From: Protula sp. h YS-2021
Taxonomy: Eukaryota; Annelida; Polychaeta; Sabellida; Serpulidae
Assembly (NCBI GenBank): GCA_949752745.1
Contig: OX457031.1
Coordinates: forward strand, 38,661,502-38,725,501
Reading direction: 5' to 3'
Length of the DNA: 64,000 nucleotides
Shown piece after piece: positions 42,601-54,500 of this stretch. Under the pieces are notes generated by a model, which was not told the origin of the DNA, ran no database searches, and was given only the letters and a program-made list of their open reading frames with translations. Positions within the stretch are counted from its first letter, which is position 1; each line of letters starts with the position of its first letter. The position numbers and the translations under genes are program-made.

Positions 42601-45600
42601 GAGTTGAGTTTATACACCAAGTCTCCAGCAAGAAAAGGCTTTTCGTGCACCTTGGCATCATAATCTCTCTTCTGACGTTTCTGACAGGATTTCAAATGTT
42701 CTCGAGCCGTAGTGTGAACACCTTTCAAGGTAAGTAATAGATTCTTGACGTAAGCGGAGGGTTCCTCAAATTGTTTATTTTGATGCGCAACTCCAAACAT
42801 GATATCCTGAGGATGACTGACTTCTCTACCCAACATCATCATATTGGGTGTGAAACCAGTTTGTCTATTGACGGTAGCTCTAATAGCAGCACAAAGAAGT
42901 GGGATATGTTCATCCCAATTGTTCTGATTATCCTTAAGATAGCAGCGAATAAGTTGAAGAAGAGTTCTGGGGAAAGATTAACGGATGACCTGGTAAACAT
43001 ATCCGCAAGATGTTCTGGCATGGCTCGAGCTTTTGGCTGATTTGAGTCCTCAAATGTTGCGGACCTTACACATGGAGTGGGTTTTTCTTTTCCAGACTGT
43101 TCAGCACGGTCTTTGATAGGAAAGTCGGAGTCGGATAGTTCAGAGTCATCGGGTAACTTTTCTTCCTCAAGTACCGCATCAATCTGACACGCCGAGCCCA
43201 CAGTGCAGCTTTTCGGAATAGTGACATATCTATCCGAGTCGTTCAGGAATAGAAGATTGCAAGTTCCTTCAATGTTGCTTCGAAACAACATCTTAGGAAT
43301 AAGTGCCTTCCCTGTTATTTTTTTAGAAGAGTAGCTGGGATATGCTATATAGAATCCCTCTATTGGGTTTTCCAAGTCACATGTCATTATAGCCGCTGTA
43401 TTTGGTGGAATAACACTTTTTCTTCTCGTTGTAACTCTAGTCACACGATAAGGTTGTTCAGTATCACTATTGCGTTTCTCAAAAGCTGCTATTGTGCTAT
43501 TGTTAATAGTGATGGTATTCTGTTCAAGATCAACAAAAGCTTTAGAGTATGTCAAGAAATCTAGTCCAAGAATAACGCTGTCGCTGATTGGTGCTATAAA
43601 CATATCCCAACTGAATATGTCTTTACCAATCTCAAGTTGAACTCTTGGAGCTAGTTGTGCATTGAAATACTGTTCTTCCCCCGCCCCTTTCAGGGTTACT
43701 TCATTTCTGACAGTTAGGGGTTTGCGCATCGAGTCGGCAAATTGCCGACTTAACACAGTTACTTGAGCCCCAGTGTCAACAACTGCCACAGTCGACCGTC
43801 CATTAATTTTTAGGTTTACAAGTAAAGTTTGTAAGTCTTGCGTGTTTTTAAAGGTGACAGCATTTAGCCTTGGTTTCGCTCCTTCCTGCAACTGAGCATC
43901 AGTACTCAGTTCTTCATTGTTCCCTTTAAAATCAGAATCAAAGATCATCTGTTCAGACTCCTTGAATGTTAAAGGGGTTTGATCAGAATCGGATGAATCA
44001 TTCAGAAAAGAGGTCGGGCCATTTTTTAGCTCGACCCCTTCTTCAAGTTTAAATGATCCTCTTCAAATGATACCGATTTTCCAGTATCAGTCTGTTTCTG
44101 GCTATTGTTCCTGTGGGGACATTTGACACTGAAATGACCCAGCTCCCCACAAAAGAAACATGAACCTCTTTCTCTGTAGGGGCACTTTGCACTGAAATGA
44201 CCTGGTTCACCACAAAAGAAACAAGATCCTTTATTACCCGGACTTGGACTTCTTGATCTGGAATATCTATGACTCTTTCCGGCAGTGGGAGAATTCGATC
44301 TGTCAGTGGATTTCACTGGGGAACTTGATCTACCTCCTGGAGAATCTGACCTCTTCTGATCAGATTTGGATGTATTGGAAGAATCCGTCCGCTTTCGATC
44401 GACATCTTTGTTGCCAACAAGTCCCCGCTTGACAAGCAGGTCTATTATATCATTCATCTTCTCTTCCAGCGTACTACCAAATTGCTGAAATTGCCAATCA
44501 AGATTTTTCACCCTTAAGTTCAGCGGTTTGCCTCGTCCTCCACTGACTTGTTGAATGTCAATGTTCTCCTCCGTTTCTGAGAGTTGTACCTGCCGGATTT
44601 CTTTCTTTTTTGAGCCAAAGATAGCTTTGGTATTAAACATATGCATGCGCATTAAGTCAAGTGCTTGTTCCAGGGTCGTTGGATTTTTATCAGAAGCGTA
44701 CTGAGCCAACTCCTTGTCATGGCATCCTTGACAGAATCTTCTGACAATCTCCTCCATCAGATAAGTTTCGTCGATATTGATATCTTGAAAAGCTTCTAGT
44801 GCCACCCGTTGAACTCTGTCCGCCCACTCATGCAGATCCTCGTCAGCTGTTTGTTTCAGATTATGAAATTGAACACGCATGGTTTGGGGCAATTCTTTTT
44901 TCCCAAACCGTTGTTCCATTTTTCGGGACATTTCATCAAAAGTCATATCCAACTCATACTGCATGGTGTAGTACTCAGCAGCTTGATCCTTCAGACAGAG
45001 TAACATCATTGTCCTCTTCTGTTCGTCCGTCCACGAACCCATGTCGGCATGTATGCTAAACTGGGTGATGAAAGGTTTCCATAAACCTTTGCCGTCATAC
45101 TCCGGTAATTTTGGTTTGCTTGCGATAGTAAGATTTCTTCCCACGAGTAAGTTATCCAAGTTACTAGTACGTCCTCTGTTGAAAGATCGCCTCGGAGTAG
45201 AAGCCCTTTGTTGGTATGATCTATTTCTATTCAAGAAAGACCCTTGATCTCTTGCACGGTTAATGGAAAGCGCACGCCTATGATCATCATCTTGTTCTTG
45301 CCCATTTATGTAAGCATCGTAATCTGAGTAAGGACCCTCATCGCCATCTTCGTTCTCAGGTGAGCGAGACTGTAGCACGGTAGGTTGCTGTATAGGATAA
45401 GTCCTTCCACCGGATGCTTGAGGCCTATCATACACGGTTGTGTTCTGGAACCTATATGCTGTATGTTTAGTTTTACCGATCGGCCCATCCGTCGAATAAC
45501 GGACGTCCTGCGTTTTTCGTATGGCTGCAGATCCTTGTAGTGGCGCTGACTGACTGTCTGGTTGCTTTATGATTGCTTTCTGAATGGTATTCAGATTTGT

Positions 45601-48600
45601 TGTAATTTTATGTTCAAAAGCATCGAAACGCCTATCTATTTGTCGAAATTTCGTACTCAGTTCGTCCTCCAACACCATCATCCTTGATTGGTGGTGATCC
45701 ATAATCATCCTCATTTGTTCGGCGTGATGTTCTTCTAATCGTTTCATTCGATTAGACAAGTTCTCCGAGAAATCGTACAGATCTTCCAATTTACCAGTAG
45801 GATTCTCCCCTTTTGGGGGAAAAGCGAAAGCTCCATCTTCTGATTTCGTCCCGCGTTCACAAGCTTCAGGTAGATTTAAAGATCTCAGTCGCTGCTGCAT
45901 ATCGGCCAAATCATCATGGATAGATTTGGTTTCGGGAATCTTCAGCTTTTCTGGCGACTCAGCTGGAGCTGCGGATTCACCATCCCACCAGTCCTGTCGT
46001 TTGACCCCATCCTCAGTGGATGGATCACTAGCAGCTTTGTCCTCCGTAAATATGAAACGTTCCACTTCACTAGAATAGCAGTGAAATGTTTTCAAAAAGT
46101 TTGCCCTGGTCCATGGTTTGTTTCGACGTAATTGTACTATTTTGTTTGAATCGGATAGCAAACCGATAATAACATCAATTTCCTCAGCCGAGGCTGTATT
46201 GATGTCAACTTTTGGATGTGATCTAGAAGATCTTGTTTGCATCCTGGTCGTACTCATAATTAAGCGACGAAAGTCCCAGATTCTGATTTGTACTTTTTAA
46301 TTTGCTATACCGGTGAAGTTTATTCAAAAATAATGATCTTAAGTTGTTTTGCAAATTGTCTCCAAATATTAATGGTATTAGTAGATGATTCAGAATGTGC
46401 AACTAAAGAATACTGCTGTCAGTTTAAACAAGTCTTGCTATATGTAGATACTGATAACTGTTAATATATATAATATATTTATTTATTTATTTTACAACAA
46501 GACTTTTTTAAATGTATAGTCGATAGTATTTTGCGGTGATAATAATGAAATAAATGCAGCTTTTGCAATTGCGTATTTATGTCTCAGCCCCATGGATGAA
46601 ACGCTGCGTAAACATCTACTGCATCTTATAGGAAATATATGTAAATGCTTAAAGAACAACAATACTTAAATTTAAGCTTTTGTCGCTTGAATAATAAACT
46701 TAATTATATATAATGCCGTGTTTGGATCCTCATGAATCAAAAGACTACCAGTTTCAAATATTTTCCAGCAATGTCAATGTCCAGACGCTTAATTACATAA
46801 ACACTTAAATAACAGTAACACAAGTTTCGATCTTCGATAGATTGAGATGATATTCTGATATCATTAATTTACTGAAATTACATGAAGACGATTAGACGAT
46901 GCATATAAATATCCAAATCCAGGAAATGTCTTTTGTATCCTTCAGTTTGTGCTATTTATTATTTAGAGTTTATAGTTTTTTTTTTTTGTTTTTTTTTTGT
47001 TTTTTTTTTTGCACTCGAAATAAATTTATTAATGAAAGGTTCCAAATTTCGATCTATTTAAAAAGACCGAAAATAATAATTACGAAATTAGTGATAGAAA
47101 TCGAAACGAGTGTTTCAATGTAAATACTCCAATATCACTTAAATAATAATATCCACACACGGGTAAACTTAACAATGTCCCATTATCTGTATATCCAAAG
47201 TTCTTACTAAGTAATCCACTAGAACATCCATGCACAATTAAATATGACGGTAAGACTTTACGCGATTTTTTTTTCCAGCAATCCTTTATTCCCGTCTTTT
47301 GATTTCTTTTTTTTTTTTTCTTACCAGTTTTTATAATAATCGAATAGCAAGTTCAAAGTATGAACGGACAGCCCACAGCAAGTGGCGGCTGTCCTTTTTG
47401 AAATCGTGGTTTTACAATTTGATGCTGTTTTTGCAGTTTTTCTGATCAGTAGAAAATTACATAAATTAATTCTGAAACATGTAATTACAGGATGTTTAGA
47501 TAAATGAATAAATTATGTAATGTACAATATGATTGTACTCACATCCTTGCTCATTGTGGCACTGTAATGGCTACAAAGCCAAAGAAAAGGGGAACACTGA
47601 ATTAAATATAATTTTCAATATGGATATATAGCAGATCACTGAAATGATAAGAAAATATAATACAAATATCCTCAGAAGAGTCCGAATCCACGGGAATGTT
47701 TTTAAATAGGTGTTGAAAATTTCATGACAGTAAAGTTGTCGAACTATCGCCCAATTACGATGACGAAATGTTCGTAAAGTGTAATCCAATTTAAACAGCG
47801 GTTACTTGGAGCGAAATGAATTTTGTTCGTCTATCTATATATATTGTTCAGGATAAAGTGTATTTACAAATATCAGTTCTTCTGAAATTTTCGTTTGGTC
47901 CGGAAAATATTCTGTTTTCGCTCACCGAAGTTTACTCGAAATGCTCATCAAAATATAAATTATTTTAAATATATGTTTCACTTCTGGTACCAGTGAAGTG
48001 AACTTACGTGTACTGCGTACGATAAGGCAAGATGTCCGCTCTCGAAGACAGCCAGGTACACACTACTTGAGGCACATGACATTCGGGTCTTCAGCTGTCA
48101 ATCAAGGGGGGCCGCGCGGCTATTCACCCAACAGGCACAACAGGGGGGGGGGGGCAGGTGGACGGTTGGGCGTGACGGGGTGTAGCAGTATTATAAATCT
48201 TCAGTGACATCAACCGAATTGTGGTGTGTATTCTGATCACTCTACGTACTTAGCTATATGTTAATGTAGTGTGTGTATTTCCATTTTATGGTGTGTTAAA
48301 TTGCAGCATTTTCAATGTTTGATTGATTGCTTCTATTCAATTTGTGAACAAAAAATGTAGGAATTCTCTTTAAGTCGTCTTTTTATCATTTATGCGACCC
48401 TCAAACTATGGGTCAACTATGGGCCGAAGTGTCCAAAAAGCATTGGACCGAAGTGTCCAAGGCTGGGCCGAAGTGTCTTTCGCGTTGGGCCGAAGTGGTT
48501 GGGCCGAAGTTGTTTTGGGCCGAAGTGTCCATTAACCGTCTCAAACATTCATTTTGAAAAGCCAATACACAGACGCTGTATCAGAACCTTTTCACATTTT

Positions 48601-51526
48601 TGCTAGAAAGTATTTCAGCTGAGCTTGATCGTGGGATTCGCAGTTACGTTTTCATCGTCGGTCTTGGCTTATGGTTCGTTATCCAATAACTAAATTCGCG
48701 GTGGGTTTTCAGGTCCGGTCTCTTAGAGCATGTACATCATCTTGTTTTGGAATCTTGTTAGGGTTTTCTTTTTGTTATTAGTCCTGTGCGGCTCTGTAGT
48801 TGTTTTTACTTTGGCCTAGTTATTCACAGATTTTATCAAATTCTTTTCAGGGAGCAGTTGGTAGTTGACCGTGGGGGCATGAAGGAAAAAAAAGTATGGT
48901 CCATGTCACAATTTAGGCGAATGTTTAACAGTTGTAAAACACCAGGAAAGACCATAGACAAGCTGAATTTTTATTTTAAAACAGGTAGGCTTTGTGGCAT
49001 GTCGTCACAGTTGAAATGCCAGTTGCTCACATTTTGCCGTAGTTTGGCTACAACCAGACAAAATTTAAACGTTACAATTGGGAGACGTATAGGCTGAGGG
49101 CATATTTATGATGAAATTGTTTTTCTAGACGAGCTCATCAGGCATGAATAAATATTTAGACTTGATGACTATATCATTGTACAAGCTTACAAAAACAGCG
49201 AAAATCCCAAAGATTTTTTAATACTTAATGGTGCCGCTTGGTGTTGCTGAGTAGAAGCTGAAGGCGAGGTGGATGACAGGGTAGTGGTGATCCACAAAGG
49301 CCGGTTATTCGCACTGCACGCTACCGACGGTTATGGCAATATCCTCACGGCTCCCGAGATACAAGTCCTACTGGATGACATCGTCGATCGCTGTCGGGGT
49401 CAGTCCCACCACAATCTAGTTGTTCTAACCCAGATGAAGGGCCCCTGTTCTTAATTCATAATCATTCGTCATTTCCACAACTGTCTTTTCTGTCACGATA
49501 AAAGTTGATTTCGTTCGTTGATGAAATTTTCAATCCCGGTTACTTTTCAAAAATAAGAGTGTTATGGATACTATAGTATAGCCTCGCTGTAACGGCATTG
49601 GATATAAAACATGCACCTTATAACATCATAATTATTTAGATCCATATAACATTGTGTCTGTTAAAGGCTATCGTTTATAGAGACATGTTTCCTAGGTCCT
49701 AACCATGTCATTATTACAAGATTTCTACCCTGCTTTGTCTACAGATTTGCCTTGGGGCGCGGGCGTAGGGGCACTGACCGCCCACAGGCGCACTGAATGG
49801 TATGAGGTGAGTTCCAGAAATTTTATTTTAAATCCCTAAATTAAGTGACTTTAGAAACACAGCTATGTAGCATGTTACATAAAAACAAATTAGTATGAAT
49901 TGCCTAGTATTTGAAAAATCAGGTCTGATAATTTTATTTTACGTGAATACTCTTGAAGTGACCAAAAATTTTAAGTTACTTTTTCCTTACAGAAATAAAC
50001 ACTCCATTCTTTATTTTACGTAATGGTTCTTATAACCGCGCAACAACCCCACAAGTTAATCCCTGATGATAAAAGCCACTGGCACGAGTGTCGCTGAGTA
50101 AAGGATATAATGTATTGAAGTAAATATACCAAATAATTACATGGCAGTGTGGCTGCATTGTGTTCGTGGCAGGCACGGGAGCACTTGATTCAGCTGCACC
50201 CGCGAAACAGGGAGAATCTAGAAATAATCCAGCGCTGCGTATTCATCGCTACATTGGACGAGTATTCACCGACCTCCCCTAGTGACGTAAGTCTAAGGGT
50301 TGCTGCTGCAGTGCCTGCAGGGGTTTGATGTCACTCTTGTTTTGTTCCTTTATTTTACCATACATGGATTTAAAAATGAACAGTACTTGTTTGACAGGTA
50401 TCTGGTATAATATACGTAAATTGTTAAGTTAAATTCTTGTGTTATATTTTGAAAGCGACTGTTATTAAATGTCCTTGTATTTTGTTAAGTATTAAGTATT
50501 TAAGTAAGGAATGGAATTAAAATGATTAAAAGCGCAAATCGTACAAAACATAGGAATCTCACCATTTATAATGGCAACTAAAATACGAAATTTTTCAAAT
50601 TAAGTGAATATTCGGTCCTGTCCTTAAGTATACAAATAAGTCTCGAAGGTTTTGTTTAAAAAATGTAATAGTTGAATATTGGCATTTTCTGTAAAACAAC
50701 ACAAGCACAAGTTATGTCCATATTTTGTACCTGTCGGTTTTTAGTTTTTGACAGGCCATTAACATTCTCTGCTTATAATAACTTTAAAAAAATAACAGTG
50801 TGAGTCATAAGTAGTTTGATCTCATTTAGCATGAATAGGAGGATACATTTTTCCTGACCTTTTTCAGCTTTTATGGGATTCACTAAATGGGGATCCGTCG
50901 AATCGCTGGGCAGATAAATCCGTGGTTAATATCACGTACAAAAACGGCCTTCTAACAAGCAATGATGACGTAAGATGTAGTACATTAAGAATGCCATAAG
51001 CACATTCCGAATAGTTTTATTTCAATCAGAACCGGTCGCAGTTTTTTTTCTACATTCTTATGCTGATTTATTTAAATTATTGTTGAAAGCGAGGAGAGTA
51101 TTGCCACAAATATGTCATGCATTCTAAGCACAGTTATGTAAACTGATTAGAAAAAAGATACCCAGAAAATTAAAAGTTATTATTGATGTTTATATTTCCA
51201 CGATTTTACTGGCACTTCTATCCGAACAAACAATGCTAGTAGATGTGACGTAACAATCGTTTTATGATTGAAAGAGAGCTTGGGGCATGGAATTAGGCCT
51301 AATGCTTAACCATAATAAGTACTAAATTCCAAACCTTATACATCCTCATTTTATCCTTAACCTTTCCCTGTGTTTATTTTTGCAGCACCTTGTTGCTATA
51401 TTAATGCAACGGGTGGTTTAAAATATTATCAAGTCGCAAATGGGAAAAAGCGAAAGCGCTTTATTTTGTAACTGCTAACTTGTGCTATTGATGAACCTTC
51501 TGAAAAAATTTCTCTCTCTCCCTCTT

Positions 51527-51558
<32 letters not shown>

Positions 51559-54500
51559 CCTCTCTCTCTCTCTCCGGGTATACGTTAAAAAGTATGATTT
51601 AATACGTGAGATTACTTGTCAATAATATAATAACGCTTTGCCATCACCCTGTAATCATATGGTTGCAATATGCCAGGGCTCAATCCATTTTGCTCTAACT
51701 CTGCTTATAAGATTTAATAACACGTGTATTTAATAATGCTCTGAATCAGGTAAATGTTTGTGCTCGACACTCATTTGCACGTTTACTTGATAGCTTTCGG
51801 AGTCAATTTTTCATTTAACATGTGCTTCACCTGGTGTGCACTCTTTCATTTTAAGCCCTGCTGATTCACGTCCCCAGAATTATCCAAAAGCTTTCGCGTC
51901 ATCCTTCCTTCCCTGCCCAACAGCGTGCTCTTTGCAGAATCATTTGTAAATACAATTAAATTTATATTTTTTATAATGTGTTTTATTTTTAGCTTGCGCA
52001 CCAGAGTTTAGCGGTTGATGCTAGAAATATGTGGTGTGACAAACCAATGTCACAAATTGTTTATGCGGAAGGGGATGTAGGCTGTAATTGTGACGTAAGT
52101 GATGTCGTGTGTGGTAGTGCCTAGACGATGACGTGAGGCTGCGAAGAGTAGTAGCATGTTTGTGGATGTGCTTGCTTGACAGCGTACACCCGTAATCGGC
52201 TGTCCGAATTGGGAGGACCCAGCAAGCCTTAAGCATGTTGCCGAAAGACACAGGCGCAAGTGTGATCATTATTAACACCCGCCAAAATTTGATATCCACT
52301 AGGATTGAAGTCACACAACCCACTCTGTCTCCACCACCACACATACGATCATGTTCATTTGGCATTGAGCAAGGTTAACAATTACTGCTACAGTCTGGAA
52401 ATCAGAAACTGTGCAGTCACAAAACATACACTTTCTTATGCATTGTAAACTCTCCCTAATCCAAAACCATTGAAACTATAGCATCCTGTTATACTATACT
52501 TTAGTGTGCTTGATGATTTTCTAAGCTGGCTGATGCAGGAGAGCTGTTGATGATAGAGGGGGTTTCTATCATTATGTTGGAAATGCTGGTAGCGGGTTTA
52601 TGCGGATACGCCACTCTTTGTTTTGTCATATCATGTGACATCTGACGTCACATGGTGTCTTGGCTGTACTTTCGTTCAATTTTGATTTTAGTTCTAAACT
52701 TTTTGTAGGTTTGCTTCATTCTTTCTAATATATGGTGTATTTTTATATCTGGTTTACATGTAGTTTACCAAGGACGCCTTGCGCAGAGAATTAGCCACGC
52801 CAGTTTTACGTCTCAGCAGACTTGAGACTTTATCAATTCTGCTTTTGTAAATAAAATTTGATCAGTTGATTGACCCTTTCCTGTGAGCATGCCACAGACC
52901 TTTAAGTGCACGTTGATACAAGTATGTGAAACGAACACGAGACGTAATAGTGGTTGGCGTATTGGGATTGGATGTAAACCAAGATAATTTTGAAATGTTG
53001 CTTCTTTTTTATATGTGTATACATTCTGGTGAATGTGCCTTAAAGCTGGAGCTGCGCGCTTCTTCTTCTTTGTGCCCAGAGATTGAACTGAGGCGATTTG
53101 ATGTTTTATGATTGTTGTTCACTATTTCAGTTACAGTAGTAGTAATAATACTTTTCTCTCTGAAGCGTTGTTTTTTCTCTTTGGTTTTTTTTTCACTCTT
53201 GATGTATAGATGTTGCACAAACCACGCCGTGCCTACAAGCATTAATGTAGAAATTATTTCCATATTAGTTTTACTTTCTAATGGTCTTTGATAGCCAGAA
53301 AAAATCGCCGTGACGTAATGACTGGGAAAAGATTATTGCTTTCAAACTCTGAAACAGAGCAAATTATCAGCACAGTAAGCATACCGGCTGGAAAATATTT
53401 CAATCGAAAATCTCATGGGAATACTCTTCTTCAAAAAGGGACTTAATGATGTCGATTATACGTTGCCACATTTTAAAATTTCCCAATCAGTGACGTCACC
53501 AGGCGAACTACGTCATAAGTAATTTTTAATGTTTTTGAAGAAGAACAAGTATTCAAAGTAGAACGCTGAGCTCATACAATGGCGAGTCAAGGGAATTGGA
53601 ACAGTAAAAACAAGTTTAAATGAGAAGTTATATGCAGAGTTAATCACTGAAGAAATAACGGTGTTAAACTGGAAATTATATAAAAAAAAATTATTATTTA
53701 AATGACACACTGTGATGTGTTATTTGTTGAGGAAACATTTTGGGAAGGCGAAAAACTAACGGGAATGTGATGCATAGTGAATCTTTCTCCCGATGGCGCT
53801 GACTTGGCGGCTGTAGTTCATGCATGTTTTGTTGACTGGTTGCAGCATGCCCCACACGATGCAATGATTATGGTGTCCAACACGCTGTGGAATTACCTCA
53901 TCGTTACGATGAATGGTGGTCAGTGGCAGGTCAGCTTTTGAGTAACATCCAATAATGTTGACTTCTCTTTAATAAAAGAAACAAAATAATGTACACTGAT
54001 GTTTACATCAGTAAATGCCTGCTGCATGTTTTCCGAGGCCCAGTAATAAATCAGTACATTAAACTGCTTGTTCTGAAAGTTATTTTTGATTGAATAACAT
54101 AGAGAAGACGTTAGTTGGACTAATGACGGGTATTTGGGTAATGTATGTTACTAAAACATGTTACATTACAAATTGGTGCATAACATCATGTGTTCATTAT
54201 GTATAGCAAGGCTGTAGAATGAAAGGAGTTCACATTTTCTGTTTCTCCCGTGCTGTAGATTTCAGGGAAATTTCAAGCAGTTGACAGCCATTCCTTGCTG
54301 ATTTAATATGCACAAACAGCAACGACCCTGTAGCTCTCTTCTAGGATCATAATGACCTCAACTTCCCTAACAATTTTATCATTGACTTCGATGAGTGGAC
54401 TATCCGATAATGCGTTCTTTCCGCATAAGGTTTCGAGCTCTGAAGTCTCTTTTATATTTTTGTAGGGCACCAAAGACGTGCGGCACTTTGAGTGTGCACA

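Larger units (their letters stand above)
39342..48142 (-). mobile_element. LTR retrotransposon (Gypsy/Mag-like), RT-deleted, carrying a TatD DNase frame
   Basis: Two identical 149-bp direct repeats beginning TG and ending CA (39342-39490 and 47994-48142) bound the element. A 5-bp GGGGG duplication flanks it (39337-39341, 48143-48147). Order on the minus strand: LTR, primer site, gag with two CCHC knuckles, frameshift signal, protease, integrase C-terminus, TatD frame, purine tract, LTR. Reverse transcriptase, RNase H and the integrase core are missing, so it cannot move alone. Identical LTRs indicate a recent insertion. It is nested in the MULE-like element. Confidence 0.92.
37936..48537. mobile_element. 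MULE-like DNA transposon remnant interrupted by the LTR element
   Basis: It is flanked by a perfect 9-bp duplication GTCTCAAAC (37927-37935 and 48538-48546). The ends are inverted: GGGATTTAGACATTTCGGCC at left, GTCCATTAACC at right. Both arms contain iterated CACTTCGGCCCA or its complement (37940-38075 and 48418-48533). Without the LTR insertion it would be about 1.8 kb with no transposase, so it is non-autonomous. A 9-bp duplication is typical of Mutator-like elements, and the superfamily call rests on that. It sits in CROT intron 3. Confidence 0.75.

Noticed and set aside
50868..52094. Both exons 8a and 8b always included, adding 34 residues
   Set aside because: It would push a second copy of the same structural segment before the catalytic His. 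Family length and alignment allow only one. Kept as an outcome to be tested.
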